Positions 32,250 to 42,627 of a DNA stretch of 64,000 nt are shown here, in pieces. The notes under the pieces were generated by a model that saw nothing but the letters and a program-made list of their open reading frames with translations, did no database searches and had not been told where the DNA came from. Position numbers and translations under genes: made by a program. The first letter of the stretch is position 1. The number at the start of each line of letters is the position of its first letter. Source of the DNA: Myxocyprinus asiaticus (lineage: Eukaryota > Chordata > Actinopteri > Cypriniformes > Catostomidae); contig NC_059358.1 of the NCBI RefSeq assembly GCF_019703515.2, forward strand, positions 46,758,594 through 46,822,593, given 5' to 3'.

Positions 32250-32346
32250 CCTGTGCACACGCACATACACACAAACATGCGCACTAACACACACGTGCGC
32301 ATGCACGCACGCACACACAAACACACATGCTCACGTACACACACAA
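32250..32346. repeat. degenerate (CA)n-rich microsatellite
   Basis: About 97 bp of mixed CA, CGCA and CACG repeats. The + strand open frame over it (His/Thr-rich) is a repeat artefact. Confidence 0.8.
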
Positions 32347-33268
32347 ACTCTTTTGAGTATTACATGCTTATTATATGTTTTCTTTTTCACAGAGATAAAC
32401 TTTATCCTACCCTGAACTACATCCATTCATCCTTCCAACATTACCACACACACATAATGCACACCTGTGGTGTAATGGTCACTGCGCTTCACATCCAGAT
32501 TAACACCTCGAATGTGTAATTCGACAGTTAATTATTCCTTCATATGTTAAAAAATTACTAAATAAATAAATAAAATAATGACTTACAGCTTACATCTTCC
32601 AGTTTCCTCTTTCAGTTTGGCACTCTCTCTCTCTCGTGCATGGCAGTCTTGACAAAGATTTGAAATTGTACATACAATGTACATTGTTTCTTTCACATCT
32701 GCATTCTAAACCATTGACACAAACACACACAAGAACATATTGAGCATATTATTAATCCAAATGACAGAGAACAAACAAAGCTAAATCAATGAGTCCATAA
32801 CTAAAGCTCCTTGGCTGAACTCATTTAAATTCAAGCAAAATTATATTGCTTACAACTTAAGTAAGGTAATCAATGATTTTTTGGCAGGACTAACATTAAC
32901 AAAATGTACTTACAAATACATGGCTCATCATACATTTATGAATCACTTCATTTAACAAGCATTTTGCCTCAACATACCTTATGTAACAACATTAAATCAT
33001 TCTTAAGTACATTTGTTCTTATCTAATATGATTCGTACCTTTTTTCCCTGTTGTTTTGACTCCTCCGTGATGAGAATTTTAATGAAACCAAGCATTCAGG
33101 TTCTCCTAAACACTTGTATATAATAAAATAAGAAACGGAGACAAGTTAAAGTCTGAACAAAACTTCTCCCACATTTATTTGATGCAGCATGTTGCAACCC
33201 TCAACTGAACTGCCTGCCGCATATCTGGCACACATGCATTTACAACCTGCCTACGGCAAGCCCCGAGG

Positions 33269-33318
<50 letters not shown>

Positions 33319-34000
33319 TGCACAATCACTTAGTGTTACAACAGTAATCTCCATCAAAATGAAATCGTTTACAGTAATAAGTGCAGCTTCATATGTTAAA
33401 ATGACTTTAAAATTGCATGTATCTCATTGCATAGTCCACTGTAGAGACATGTTTCCTGCTGTTTAAACCAAATTACATTATTCAAATTCAGCAGTCAAGT
33501 CTTTTAATTAAATGTAACTTAAATACTATATCGAAAATCCACATGCTTATAAAGCCTTGTAGAGATTAATCAAGATAATATATACAATATTTAACCATAA
33601 AAAGTATGTGTTTGCAACTAATGATATTAAGTTGGTTATTTAAAAAATAAAAATAAATCAACAAACATAGATTAATTTGTTGAAAATATTATCTTTTTTG
33701 TTTCTTTACAATTACAACCCCACTGATCCATTTTTCCCAGTGTAGTGTTGAGTGTGGTGGATGATTGGGTTTCTATGGAGAAATTAATGTCAAGTGATTT
33801 TCTCCGCTGGCCTGTGTTGTCCGGCACCATGCTGAAAAGTATGTTCAATCAATATCACATCAGTTTTAGGGGGTGCTGACTTTGAAACCTGCTTTTATTA
33901 TTATTATTATTTTGGCTCGGGTGTATTTTTATTCAGTGATGTGTATGGTGTCTACAGGGGGAGGAAATCTGAATTTGACTACGGCAGCATCAACCCAGTT
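32347..34000. other. non-coding apart from a (CA)n tract
   Basis: No element or gene recognised except the microsatellite at 33270-33316. Confidence 0.45.
33270..33316. repeat. (AC)n microsatellite, about 23 units
   Basis: Pure AC dinucleotide run. Confidence 0.95.
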
Positions 34001-34002
34001 GC

Positions 34003-34335
34003 AGTGTGTGTGTGTGTGGGCGGGTCTGGGTGGTTTACGAGGACATATTTTTAGGTTACAAACTGGTAATTACAAGGGTATTATGCTATAAATGTGGTTT
34101 ATGAGGACATTTCTAGTGTCCGCATAATTGAAATTGCTTAAAAAACATACTAAACTAAGTTTTTTTATGAAAATGTAAAAATGCAGAAAGATTTTTGTGA
34201 GGGTTAGGTTTAGGGGTCGGGTTAGGGGTTAGAATCTATAGTTTGTACAGTATAAAAATCATTATGTCTATGGAGAGTACTCATAAGGATAGCCGCACCA
34301 ACATGTGTGTGTGTGTGTGTGTGTGTGTATTTGTG
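34003..34335 (+). repeat. conserved fish interspersed repeat ending in (GT)n
   Basis: Contains GGTTTACGAGGACA, ATTACAAGGGTATTATGCTATAAATG, GAGGGTTAGGTTTAGGGG, AATCTATAGTTTGTACAGTATA and a (GT)13 tail at 34304-34329. I recognise this block, almost always with a GT tail, from many fish loci. Class unknown; non-coding. Confidence 0.55.
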
Positions 34336-34943
34336 TGTTGTGGTGAAGTCTCTTGAAAATGATAAACCTGAGTGTGCAAGAGTCGATGAGCAGCTTTTGT
34401 CCAAATGAGCACCATTGAATCTGTTATTGGACAATTCCTATTTGTTTCAACTGTTATCCTAAGAGACTGTCTTTGGTAAACATACATTGCCTTTCCCCAT
34501 GTGTATATGTATGTATAAATTATTAAAACAGCAAAAACAGGTTTGGCTTGCTGCCATTAATGGATACACTCAAACTTGTGACCAGTCCCAAAGACCTTTC
34601 CTTCCTCCTCATATTTACATTCCTTTGAGGAATACATACTAATGTAACTAATTTTTACATTGAAAGATGAATGGTGCTTACTTGCATGTGCAAAACTCAT
34701 GATGCTAGGTTGAAGTGGCTGGTTGCCTGTGTTTATTTTTACAGCTTTTTATTTTTGTATTTTGTACCAAGTGTATTTAGTCTTTCATTAAAAAAAATAA
34801 AATAAAAAAATGTACAAAACAAGGTAAAAAAAACAAACAAACAAAACAAAAAGCCAATAGGGCAATAAACCAAAACTCCCATAAGATGGCAAAACCAAGG
34901 ACAGAAACAAGCAAACAAGTGAACAAAACGTCTAGGTGACTAT
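34336..34943. other. non-coding, nothing recognised
   Basis: A-rich tract at 34790-34860; no coding signal. Confidence 0.4.
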
Positions 34944-35228
34944 GGTAACCCCAGTTCCCTGAAAGGAGAGAACAAGACGTTACATCGTTGCTGATGGTAG
35001 GGTCACTTCTGAGTGCTCCAATCTCTCTGAATGATTTTCCATCACACCAATTTTACTGGCAGATGTCTTTTGAAGTCCCGCCTATAATGCAAAGCGAGCA
35101 TATATAAGGTGGGTCAGAAGACAGCCTCAGGACCGCAAGAGGATCTCTAAAACCTTTTCAGCGGCAATCAATATTGTGGCAAGGCTACGTAACATCTCGT
35201 TACCTCCTTTCAGGGAACCAGGGTTAAC
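34944..35228. mobile_element. isolated terminal block of a second DIRS-like family
   Basis: Two inverted arms, 34944-34983 (GGTAACCCCAGTTCCCTGAA) and 35189-35228 (its reverse complement with changes), enclose about 205 bp with a TATATAAG box at 35101. The arm-TATA-arm layout and the GTTCCCT...AGGGAAC hairpin copy the right terminal block of DIRS A and C, but the sequence differs. No DIRS coding sequence is nearby, so it is a solo end or remnant. Confidence 0.5.
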
Positions 35229-35402
35229 CAGGGTTAACTAGATGTTACGTCAATATTGATGCTAGGGGTTCCTATAGCACAACGTCACAATATTGATTTG
35301 GCTGTACTTGTTACCAAAAATGTGGTATATATATATATATATATAGCAAGATAATAGTCCGAGGATTGCCAATTTTCTCCACATAACTGTAAATACACGC
35401 TC

Positions 35403-36415
35403 CTTTAGGAGCCTCGTTCAGGTGGTCTCGGACCGATTGTTTTGGTGCAGATCCGAGTGCGACTGCTGTGTTCATATATGCCTAAACGAGTAGTTGAACA
35501 AACTCAGAGTTTCGGAGTAAGTTTCAGGTTGACAATTTTCATAAATCAAGGCTGGTTGGGCCATTTCGGCGCAATCCATAGCCTTGTATCCTTACCTCCT
35601 CTGATTTAGCACAACATGTTTGTTGTATCAGATTTATAAGGAGGAAACGCACATTTGCATTTTGTCACTTTCGAGTTAAGGTGTCCGAACCCAGTGGAGC
35701 CTGACTCATGGGCGAATGCACTGATGCAAAAGCAGGTCAGCTCCGCAAGTAAGTTGACTGGGAAAGTTTGAACTGCCCTGACCGATTTAAGGTGTTCTGA
35801 CAAAGTTTCTGTCGTGGTTATTTTTATCCGTCATTTGTTGTTTTTGCATTATTTTTCCATAGAGAGATCTGTGAGAACAGGCACATTTCACTCCCTCTTT
35901 CGCACATACACACACTTTCACACGCATAAACAGCAGAGTAATGCCGCATAAAAAAAATTATGTATCAAAAAGTTGCTAATGCCGTCCTATCCATGTTCTG
36001 CCAATATCCAAATGAGAAAAATGATCGTACTAAAATTACCTTAGGAATTATAAACAAGCTTCTATTTTAAACGTAATTATATCTAATATAGTTGCCAAAA
36101 GGCTATATCCACATTTTGATGATGAATTACAGAGAAGTGCTGATCTACAGATGTCTTCTCCAAAGATGTTCCCTGTTATGTTCATGGTTTTTATAGGGAT
36201 ATTGTTTGGTTCGTTGGTCTGTTGGGTCTGTTTGCATTCTCACCACAAGCGAATCGCTCCAGAGTTAGTTTGCAGTCAGTCCAAGACCATCTCGTTCAGG
36301 CGGTCTCGAACCGATTGTTTTGGTGCGGATCCGAGTGTGACTGCCATGTTCATATATGCCTAAATGAGTGGTTGAACAAACTCAGAGTTTCGGAGTAAAT
36401 TTCAGATTGACAAAA
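35403..36415. repeat. pair of ~130-bp direct repeats, 0.9 kb apart
   Basis: 35403-35536 and 36284-36413 share TCGTTCAGG(T/C)GGTCTCG, ACCGATTGTTTTGGTGC, TTCATATATGCCTAAA and GAACAAACTCAGAGTTTCGG, with about 90% identity by eye. The interval is non-coding. They could be direct termini of a small element or two independent copies of one repeat. Confidence 0.5.
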
Positions 36416-37055
36416 CCAGGTAGAGCCAAGCCAGTTTAGGTCAGGTTTGGCAATCTCAAGACGCTCACTACAAACTTTCTCTGTTAACTCTGAGTTTGAT
36501 CCTGAGTTCATGGTTAACCCTGAAGCTCGTGCACATGAATGAGTGATGTTTGCCACGAACAGCCAATGGGTGAACCTTGGGGAGAGTCGGCACGATTTAT
36601 TTCTTATGACAAATTCAGGGTGATTTATGTCTTTGCGGAAGATAAAGAAATCATTATGAAAATGTGAAGAATCTGAACATTTAAACAACAAGAAACACCG
36701 CTGCTTCCACGGAAGGAAAAAAAAAGTAACTGAATATAATATGTGATTAAATGTATATAGGTTCACAATAAGAACATACAAGCAGCATAACAATCTATAT
36801 ACTGTATTTATTTATAATGTAATTTAAGAAGTTTTTATATTCATTTAGATTAAAAGCCTAATATAATTTAATTATGTGCAAGCCATGTCACTTTGTGTGT
36901 TAGTCTACAATATAAGTAGATTTGTTCATGTGGAAAGACTTGTCACACAATAAACTGTCTCTAAGCATCTTTAAGTGTGAGAATCACCTTACGAACAGTC
37001 CTGCAAAAATTTTTTCCAAGATTCTCAGCATTACGCTCTGCATACAGGTAGAGTA
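36416..37055. other. non-coding; possible MITE piece at 36470-36560
   Basis: AACTCTGAGTTTGATCCTGAG and GGTTAACCCTGAAGC are reminiscent of a fish Harbinger-type MITE, but no ends could be defined. Confidence 0.3.
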
Positions 37056-37059
37056 TTTA

Positions 37060-37135
37060 AAGTCAAGTCAGTTTTATTTGTATAGCACTTTTCACAACAT
37101 TGTTTCAAAGCAGCTTTACAGGAAAGTATAGGACT
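37060..37135 (-). repeat. LINE 3'-terminal segment
   Basis: AAGTCAGTTTTATTTGTATAGCAC...TTTCAAAGCAGCTTTACAGG is the end of the LINE 3'UTR seen at 6176-6230, in - orientation, next to the - strand RT below. Confidence 0.45.
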
Positions 37136-37164
37136 ACAGGAAAAATAATACAGACTTATTGTTT

Positions 37165-37735
37165 TTATTTATTTTTTTTGGTCTTTGTTCCAAGAATTAA
37201 TACCACTGTTTTGTTGAAATTGAAAAGAACGAACATTTCTAGCCATCCAGTCTTTGATATTGTTGATACACCCTGCAAACTTGGAGAATTGTGAAATTTC
37301 ATCGGGTTTCGTAGAAATATAAAGTTGAGTATTGTCGGCAAAACAGTGAAAACTAATTCAATGGTTCCTGATGTCTCCCAGGGGAAGCATATATAGTATA
37401 AAGAGAAAAGCAGAGGCCCTAAAACAGATCCCTGTGACACTCCATACTTAACTTTAATTTGATCTGACAGTTCCTCGTTTACACAAACAAAGTGGTAGTG
37501 GTCGGCTAAACAGGACCTAAACCATGCTAATGCCTTTCCACAAATGCCAACATAATTCTCAAGCCTGTCCAAGAAAATGTCATGATCTATGGTGTCGAAG
37601 GCAGCACTAAGATCTAAGAGCACTAGAAGAGAAATACAGCCGTGATCAGATGATAAGAGCAAGTCATTTATAACTATGATAAGTGCAGTCTCAGTACTAT
37701 GATGGGGCCTAAATCCTGACTGAAATTGTTCATGT
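37165..37735 (-). pseudogene. L2-type LINE reverse transcriptase fragment
   Basis: - strand frame with [16 protein letters not shown] (motif A, catalytic Asp), [21 protein letters not shown] (motif B). After a frameshift, motif C reads F-A-D-N-T-Q-L-Y (37331-37342): the second Asp of the usual FADD is Asn. Then [11 protein letters not shown] follows. It is a non-LTR reverse transcriptase of the L2 kind that would copy LINE RNA at the target site. Inactive because of the frameshift and motif C change. The C-terminal domain is not continuous with it. Confidence 0.65.
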
Positions 37736-37960
37736 ATACCATTTCTTTGTAAAAAATAAACATAGTTAAGAGGACTCTAACTTTTCATGTATTTTCCACA
37801 TAAATGGGAGATTTGAGGTCTAAAGAAATGCAATAATAATTTTTTTAATGTGCTGCTCAAAAGATACAATGTTCCAGAATCTCTCAAATAAACCATCTTA
37901 TGATATCTTAATATGTAGGTCATATATATTAAATCATAACATATAAATCTAAATTCCAAA

Positions 37961-38350
37961 GTGGTTCAAAATGCAGCAGCTCGAGTGCTAACTAGAACCA
38001 AGAAATATGATCATATCAGCCCCATTTTATCAGCGTTACATTGGATACCTGTTAAGTTTCTTATTTATTTTAAAATTCTGTTAATTACTTACAAAGCTTT
38101 GAAAGGTCTAGCTCCAAAGTACGTAAGTGAACTTCTATCACGCTATAATCCATCACGCTCACTAAGATCGCAAAACTCCAGCCTGTTAACAATACCAAGA
38201 ATATCAAAATCCACAAAAGGAGGGAGATCATTTTCATATTTGACTCCTAAACTATGGAATAGTCTTCCTTGCAGTGTTCGGAACTCAGACACACTCTCTC
38301 AGTTTAAGTCTAGACTAAAGACTTTTCTATTCATCCAGGCATACACCTAA
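37961..38350 (+). pseudogene. L2-type LINE C-terminal segment
   Basis: + strand frame starting VQNAAARVLTRTKKYDHISP, then ALHWIPVKF, ITYKALKGLAPKYVSELL, then L-W-N-S-L-P and a C-terminal SRLKTFLF. This is the highly conserved C-terminus of fish L2-type LINEs. It is intact for 129 codons. It faces the opposite way from the RT fragment at 37165-37735, and its downstream 38351-38500 is the proximal 3'UTR (GTCTGCCGGAACCGG). Confidence 0.65.
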
Positions 38351-38752
38351 TTTATTCCTCAATTCATAGCTATGCTTCTTTAGTTAGGTCTGCCGGAACC
38401 GGAAACACTTATTTTATTCTTTAACCCTGCTTTAAAGTGAATGGCATCTACACTAATTTCATTTTATTTCTTTCCCTGTCTAAACCTCAGGATTATATAT
38501 ATATATATATAAGGGTTTGAAGGGACTGACTGCATGCCACTGATAAATACTATGTATTACCCACGTTTTAGAAGTTACTCTGCTGAAGTCTCCATCATAC
38601 TATGACTATGACATATTTAAATTAGTTCTTTCTATATTTTTCTTAAATAGTGATAATGCATTGTTAATATCAATAATATAAACTGATTTAAATGTTAATA
38701 TCTTAAAAGAACATCAGTATTATTTTATCTCATCATATGTTTGTCAACAGTA
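38351..38752 (+). repeat. LINE 3'UTR start and AT-rich flank
   Basis: TTAGGTCTGCCGGAACCGGAAACA and GAATGGCATCTACACTAAT are the reverse complement of 10660-10742. After about 38510 no recognised sequence up to the Tc1 end. Confidence 0.5.
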
Positions 38753-40334
38753 CAGGTGCATCTCAATAAATTAGAATGTCGTGGAAAAGTTCATTTATTT
38801 CAGTAATTCAACTCAAATTGTGAAACTCGTGTATTAAATTAATTCAATGCACACAGACTGAAGTAGTTTAAGTCTTTGGTTCTTTTAATTGTGATGATTT
38901 TGGCTCACATTTAACAAAAACCCACCAATTCACTATCTCAAAAAATTAGAATACATCATAAGACCAATAAAAAAACATTTTTAGTGAATTGTTGGCCTTC
39001 TGGAAAGTATGTTCATTTATTGTATATGTACTCAATACTTGGTAGGGGCTCCTTTTGCTTTAATTACTGCCTCAATTTGGCGTGGCATGGAGGTGATCCG
39101 TTTGTGGCACTGCCGAGGTGGTATGGAAGCCCAGGTTTCTTTGACAGTGGCCTTCAGCTCATCTGCATTTTTTGGTCTCTTGTTTCTCATTTTCCTCTTG
39201 ACAATACCCCATAGATTCTCTATGGGGTTCAGGTCTGGTGAGTTTGCTGGCCAGTCAAGCACACCAACACCATGGTCATTTAACCAACTTTTGGTGCTTT
39301 TGGCAGTGTGGGCAGGTGCCAAATCCTGCTGGAAAATGAAATCAGCATCTTTAAAAAGCTGGTCAGCAGAAGGACGCATGAAGTGCTCCAAAATTTCTTG
39401 GTAAACGGTGTAGTGACTTTGGTTTTCAAAAAACACAATGGACCAACACCAGCAGATGACATTGCACCCCAAATCATCACAGACTGTGGAAACTTAACAC
39501 TGGACTTCAAGCAACTTGGGCTATGAGCTTCTCCACCCTTCCTCCAGACTCTAGGACCTTGGTTTCCAAATGAAATACAAAACTTGCTCTCATCTGAAAA
39601 GAGGACTTTGGACCACTGGGCAACAGTCCAGTTCTTCTTCTCCTTAGCCCAGGTAAGACGCCTCTGACGTTGTCTGTGGTTCAGGAGTGGCTTAACAAGA
39701 GGAATACGACAACTGTAGCCAAATTCCTTGACACGTCTGTGTGTGGTGGCTCTTGATGCCTTGACCCCAGCCTCAGTCCATTCCTTGTGAAGTTCACCCA
39801 AATTCTTGAATCGATTTTGCTTGACAATCCTCATAAGGCTGCGGTTCTCTCGGTTGGTTGTGCATCTTTTTCTTCCACACTTTTTCCTTCCACTCAACTT
39901 TCTGTTAACATGCTTGGATACAGCACTCTGTGAACAGCCAGCTTCTTTGGCAATGAATGTTTGTGGCTTACCCTCCTTGTGAAGGGTGTCAATTATTGTC
40001 TTCTGGACAACTGTCAGATCAGCAGTCTTCCCCATGATTGTGTAGCCTAGTGAACCAAACTGAGAGACCATTTTGAAGGCTCAGGAAACCTTTGCAGGTG
40101 TTTTGAGTTGATTAGCTGATTGGCATGTCACCATATTCTAATTTTTTGAGATAGTGAATTGGTGGGTTTTTGTTAAATGTGAGCCAAAATCATCACAATT
40201 AAAAGAACCAAAGACTTAAACTACTTCAGTCTGTGTGCATTGAGTTTATTTAATACACGAGTTTCACAATTTGAGTTGAATTACTGAAATAAATGAACTT
40301 TTCCACGACATTCTAATTTATTGAGATGCACCTG
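38753..40334 (-). mobile_element. Tc1-like transposon, copy 2 (nearly intact)
   Basis: 1582 bp between TA dinucleotides (38751-38752 and 40335-40336). ~205-bp terminal inverted repeats start CAGGTGCATCTCAATAAAT on both ends. Transposase on the - strand with a single frameshift. Nearly identical to copy 1. Confidence 0.9.
39032..40071 (-). pseudogene. Tc1-like transposase, copy 2 (one frameshift)
   Basis: About 340 residues in two overlapping - strand frames, 40071-39280 and 39472-39032. In order: two helix-turn-helix DNA-binding units (TVVQKTIIDTLHKEGKPQTF and AGCSQSAVSKHVNRKLSG), a GRKR motif (GRKKCGRKR), a second HTH (RATTHRRVKEFG), then the catalytic core with L-F-S-D-E-S-K-F, Q-Q-D-L-A-P-A-H-T and S-P-D-L-N-P-I-E-N-L-W-G. 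All three catalytic acidic residues are present. The only lesion I see is a 1-bp deletion near 39408 (AAACGGTGTAG; copy 1 has AAACGGGTGCAG). The start ATG could be at 40071 or at the internal MGKTAD, 12 codons later, which is the usual start for this family. Confidence 0.85.
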
Positions 40335-40666
40335 TATGTTTTAATTAAAACCGTTCAATTATCGTAATGTATCTTTTTTTGCCTTGTCTTCATTATCTTT
40401 GAAAAAATAAAAACCTTCAACTAAATGACTGACAAAAATGTTGGTTGATGATGACATTAATACTGATGGCTGCAGTGGTTCGCTCCAGTGTAACTCAATG
40501 GATTTTTTTTGCCTGTAGTTTGATCTTTTAAAAAAGTGACAGCAAACCTCTCCTCAACAAGCTGCATGATTTGAGGTATAATTCCTGACTGCAGCACAAA
40601 CAGGAGTTACACAACAAATGTTAATACTTAGGGTTAGAGTTTGTAAGATATCCTAAACCCTAAATT
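40335..40666. other. non-coding, nothing recognised
   Basis: No coding signal or repeat family seen. Confidence 0.4.
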
Positions 40667-40997
40667 GTAACATTGATGTGAGAGACGAGACGGGAGAGTG
40701 TGGATTCAAATGCAGACTATTTTATTTAATGTAACTCAGAAGAAGACATGAGATGAAAATAAAACACTTGAGAAAAAAGGGCAAATCATGTAACATTTGA
40801 ATTAACATGTTAACAAACAAACTAACAAGAACCAACGATGAGGGAAGGACCAGAGGGTATAAATACACAGAAGGATAATGATGGAACAGGGAACAGCTGT
40901 GGAAGATGGAGGGTAGGTGAAGGTAATCAACAAAGGTGCATCCTGGGAAATGAATCCCATGAATAAGGGGAAAACAAAGGGCAGTTAGGGACAGAAC
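40667..40997 (-). repeat. 3' LTR of the non-autonomous element
   Basis: Shares ACGGGAGAGTGTGGAT, CAGACTATTTTATTTAATGTAA, GGTATAAATACACAGAAGGA and GTGCATCCTGGGAAAT with the other LTR. It has an extra ATTGATGTGAGAGACGAGA near its left edge and lacks a ~25-bp segment found at 42436-42465. Confidence 0.65.
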
Positions 40998-41034
40998 CCC
41001 CCACCCCCCACCCCCCCCCCCCCAAAGGGACGAC

Positions 41035-42366
41035 TCATGGTGCCCAAAGATGGATGGGAAGACAGGCAGGGACAAGCAGACGAGGAAGGATCTGGAGGAT
41101 GATTAAGAGGCAAAAGAAGAGTTGGCGGACAATCAGGAGGACAGGGAGGTGACCACAGGGCCAGGACAGGGTCAGGAGGCCTGGGAGGTGGCCAGATTCA
41201 GGGGGCGGAGCCACAGTTGGTATGGGCAGAGCCATTGGAGGAGCAGGGAATTTAATTCCAGGAGAAGGATCTGGAGGTGAAGCAGGCGGAGCCGCTGGAG
41301 TAGGAGTCTCAAAAGAACTGGGCAGAGTCGCTGGAAGTGGAGTCTCAAAAGAAGTGGGCGGAGCCGCTGGAAGAGGAGTCTCAAAAGAAGTGGGCGGAGC
41401 CGCTGGAAGAGGAGTCTCAAAAGAAGCGGGCAGAGCCACTGGAAGAGGAGTCTCAAAAGAAGCGGGCGGAGCTGCTGGAAGAGGAGTCTCAACAGAAGCG
41501 GGCAGAGCCACTGGAAGATGAGTCTCAAAAGAAGCGGGCAGAGCTGCTGGAAGAGGAGTCTCAAAAGAAGCGGGCAGAGCCACAGAGGGTGGAGTCACCA
41601 TGGTCAGGAGCACTGGTAGTGCCTGGGAAATGGCCTCCATGGCCAGGAGTGCTGATAGTTCCTGGGAAACGGCCTCCGTGGTCATGAGCACTGGCAGTGA
41701 CGAGGGAACGACCACCGTGGTTGTGGACACAGGCAGTGATAGAGGAACGGCCTCCGTGGTCATGAGCATGGGCAGTGATAGGGGAACAGTCTCCGTGGAA
41801 GTGGACATAGGCAGTGATAGGGGAACGACCTCGAAGGGCAGAGCCATGGGAGGCCCGAAGGGGGTCTCCAGGATCACCGATGCTGGGGAGAATGTGGCCT
41901 CCACTGAAGGGAGCTTGGAGACCACTGGAGACCCCCCTGGAAATTCCTTTAGGGCTGGAGCAGGCATGAAAGCTGGTTCTGGGACGGATGAGGCTTCAAG
42001 AACTAGCTTGTTGGCTGTGGAGGGTGAGGCCGTGGAAGGCCTGGAGGAAGGAGCCATGGAAGGCACTGCAAGAGGGTTGGCCGCTGGAGTAGAATGCAGA
42101 AGACCAGCCATTATGATGTTAGCAATGAATTCACCAAGGGGCAGACCGTCACAGTCCAAAGCGACCATCTCCCTCACTGGTTCATTCAAGCCTACCAAAA
42201 CATGATCCAGAGGATTCTCTCTTCCCAGCCCACTTGAAAGGCCAAGCTCCAGAACCTCACACAGTAGTCCTCCACTGATGAATACCCTTGGGTGAGTTAC
42301 TCCAGTTGTACTGCTGGATCCATCTTTTTGGGTCAGTTCTTCTGTAACGGGAGAGTGTGGATCCAA
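41035..42366 (-). CDS. gag-like protein with two in-frame minisatellites
   Basis: 443 codons, uninterrupted, on the - strand. Residues about 35-95 (LLCEVLELGLSSGLG, V-G-L-N-E-P-V-R-E-M-V-A-L, G-L-P-L-G-E-F-I-A-N) resemble a gypsy capsid C-terminal domain. The rest is low complexity: a 13-residue repeat of the V-P-L-S-L-P-M-x-T-T-E-A type (DNA 41615-41848) and a 12-residue repeat L-P-A-S-F-E-T-P-L-P-A-A (DNA 41291-41578), then a Pro-rich and a hydrophobic Leu-rich tail. The first codons lie in the LTR; a start at the MDP in another frame at 42323 would stop after eight codons, so the true start is uncertain. No zinc knuckle or enzyme domain. Coding function is inferred only from the preserved frame. 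Confidence 0.5.
   Translation of the reverse strand: MDPHSPVTEELTQKDGSSSTTGVTHPRVFISGGLLCEVLELGLSSGLGRENPLDHVLVGLNEPVREMVALDCDGLPLGEFIANIIMAGLLHSTPAANPLAVPSMAPSSRPSTASPSTANKLVLEASSVPEPAFMPAPALKEFPGGSPVVSKLPSVEATFSPASVILETPFGPPMALPFEVVPLSLPMSTSTETVPLSLPMLMTTEAVPLSLPVSTTTVVVPSSLPVLMTTEAVSQELSALLAMEAISQALPVLLTMVTPPSVALPASFETPLPAALPASFETHLPVALPASVETPLPAAPPASFETPLPVALPASFETPLPAAPPTSFETPLPAAPPTSFETPLPATLPSSFETPTPAAPPASPPDPSPGIKFPAPPMALPIPTVAPPPESGHLPGLLTLSWPCGHLPVLLIVRQLFFCLLIILQILPRLLVPACLPIHLWAP
41291..41578. repeat. minisatellite, eight 36-bp units
   Basis: Exactly eight units of 36 bp, each close to GCCGCTGGAAGAGGAGTC plus TCAAAAGAAGCGGGCGGA. The unit length is a multiple of three, so the - strand reading frame is kept. 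Confidence 0.9.
41615..41848. repeat. minisatellite, six 39-bp units
   Basis: Units begin at 41615, 41654, 41693, 41732, 41771 and 41810, each like GGCAGTGATAGGGGAACG plus (A/G)CCTCCGTGGTCATGAGCA. Also a multiple of three. Confidence 0.8.
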
Positions 42367-42627
42367 ACGCAGACTATTTTATTTAATGTAATGCAAAAGA
42401 TGAAAATAAAACACTTGAGAAAAACGGCAAATCAAACATCACAGCAATTTGCTGGTAAATGTGAACATAACATTTGAATTAACATGTTAACAAACTAATA
42501 AGAATCGACAATGAGGGAAAGAAACCAGAGGGTATAAATGCACAGAAGGATAATGATGGAACAGGGAACAGCTGTGGAAGATGGAGGGCAGGTGAGGGTA
42601 ATCAACAAAGGTGCATCCTGGGAAATC

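Noticed and set aside
32253..32519. His/Thr-rich + strand ORF
   Set aside because: Its first half is a CA-type microsatellite; the remainder has no protein-like features.
34003..34335. Telomere-like GGGTTAGG words
   Set aside because: Only a short GGGTTAGG(T)TTAGGGG stretch that is part of a conserved interspersed repeat, not a (TTAGGG)n array.
36151..36363. Small membrane protein ORF with a hydrophobic segment
   Set aside because: Its C-terminal half overlaps the 36284-36413 direct repeat, and nothing supports transcription or conservation.
41172..41564. Leu/Arg-rich - strand ORF and several + strand ORFs over 41.2-42.2 kb
   Set aside because: Shadow frames of the 36-bp and 39-bp repeats; the 41035-42366 frame is longer and includes the gag-like part.
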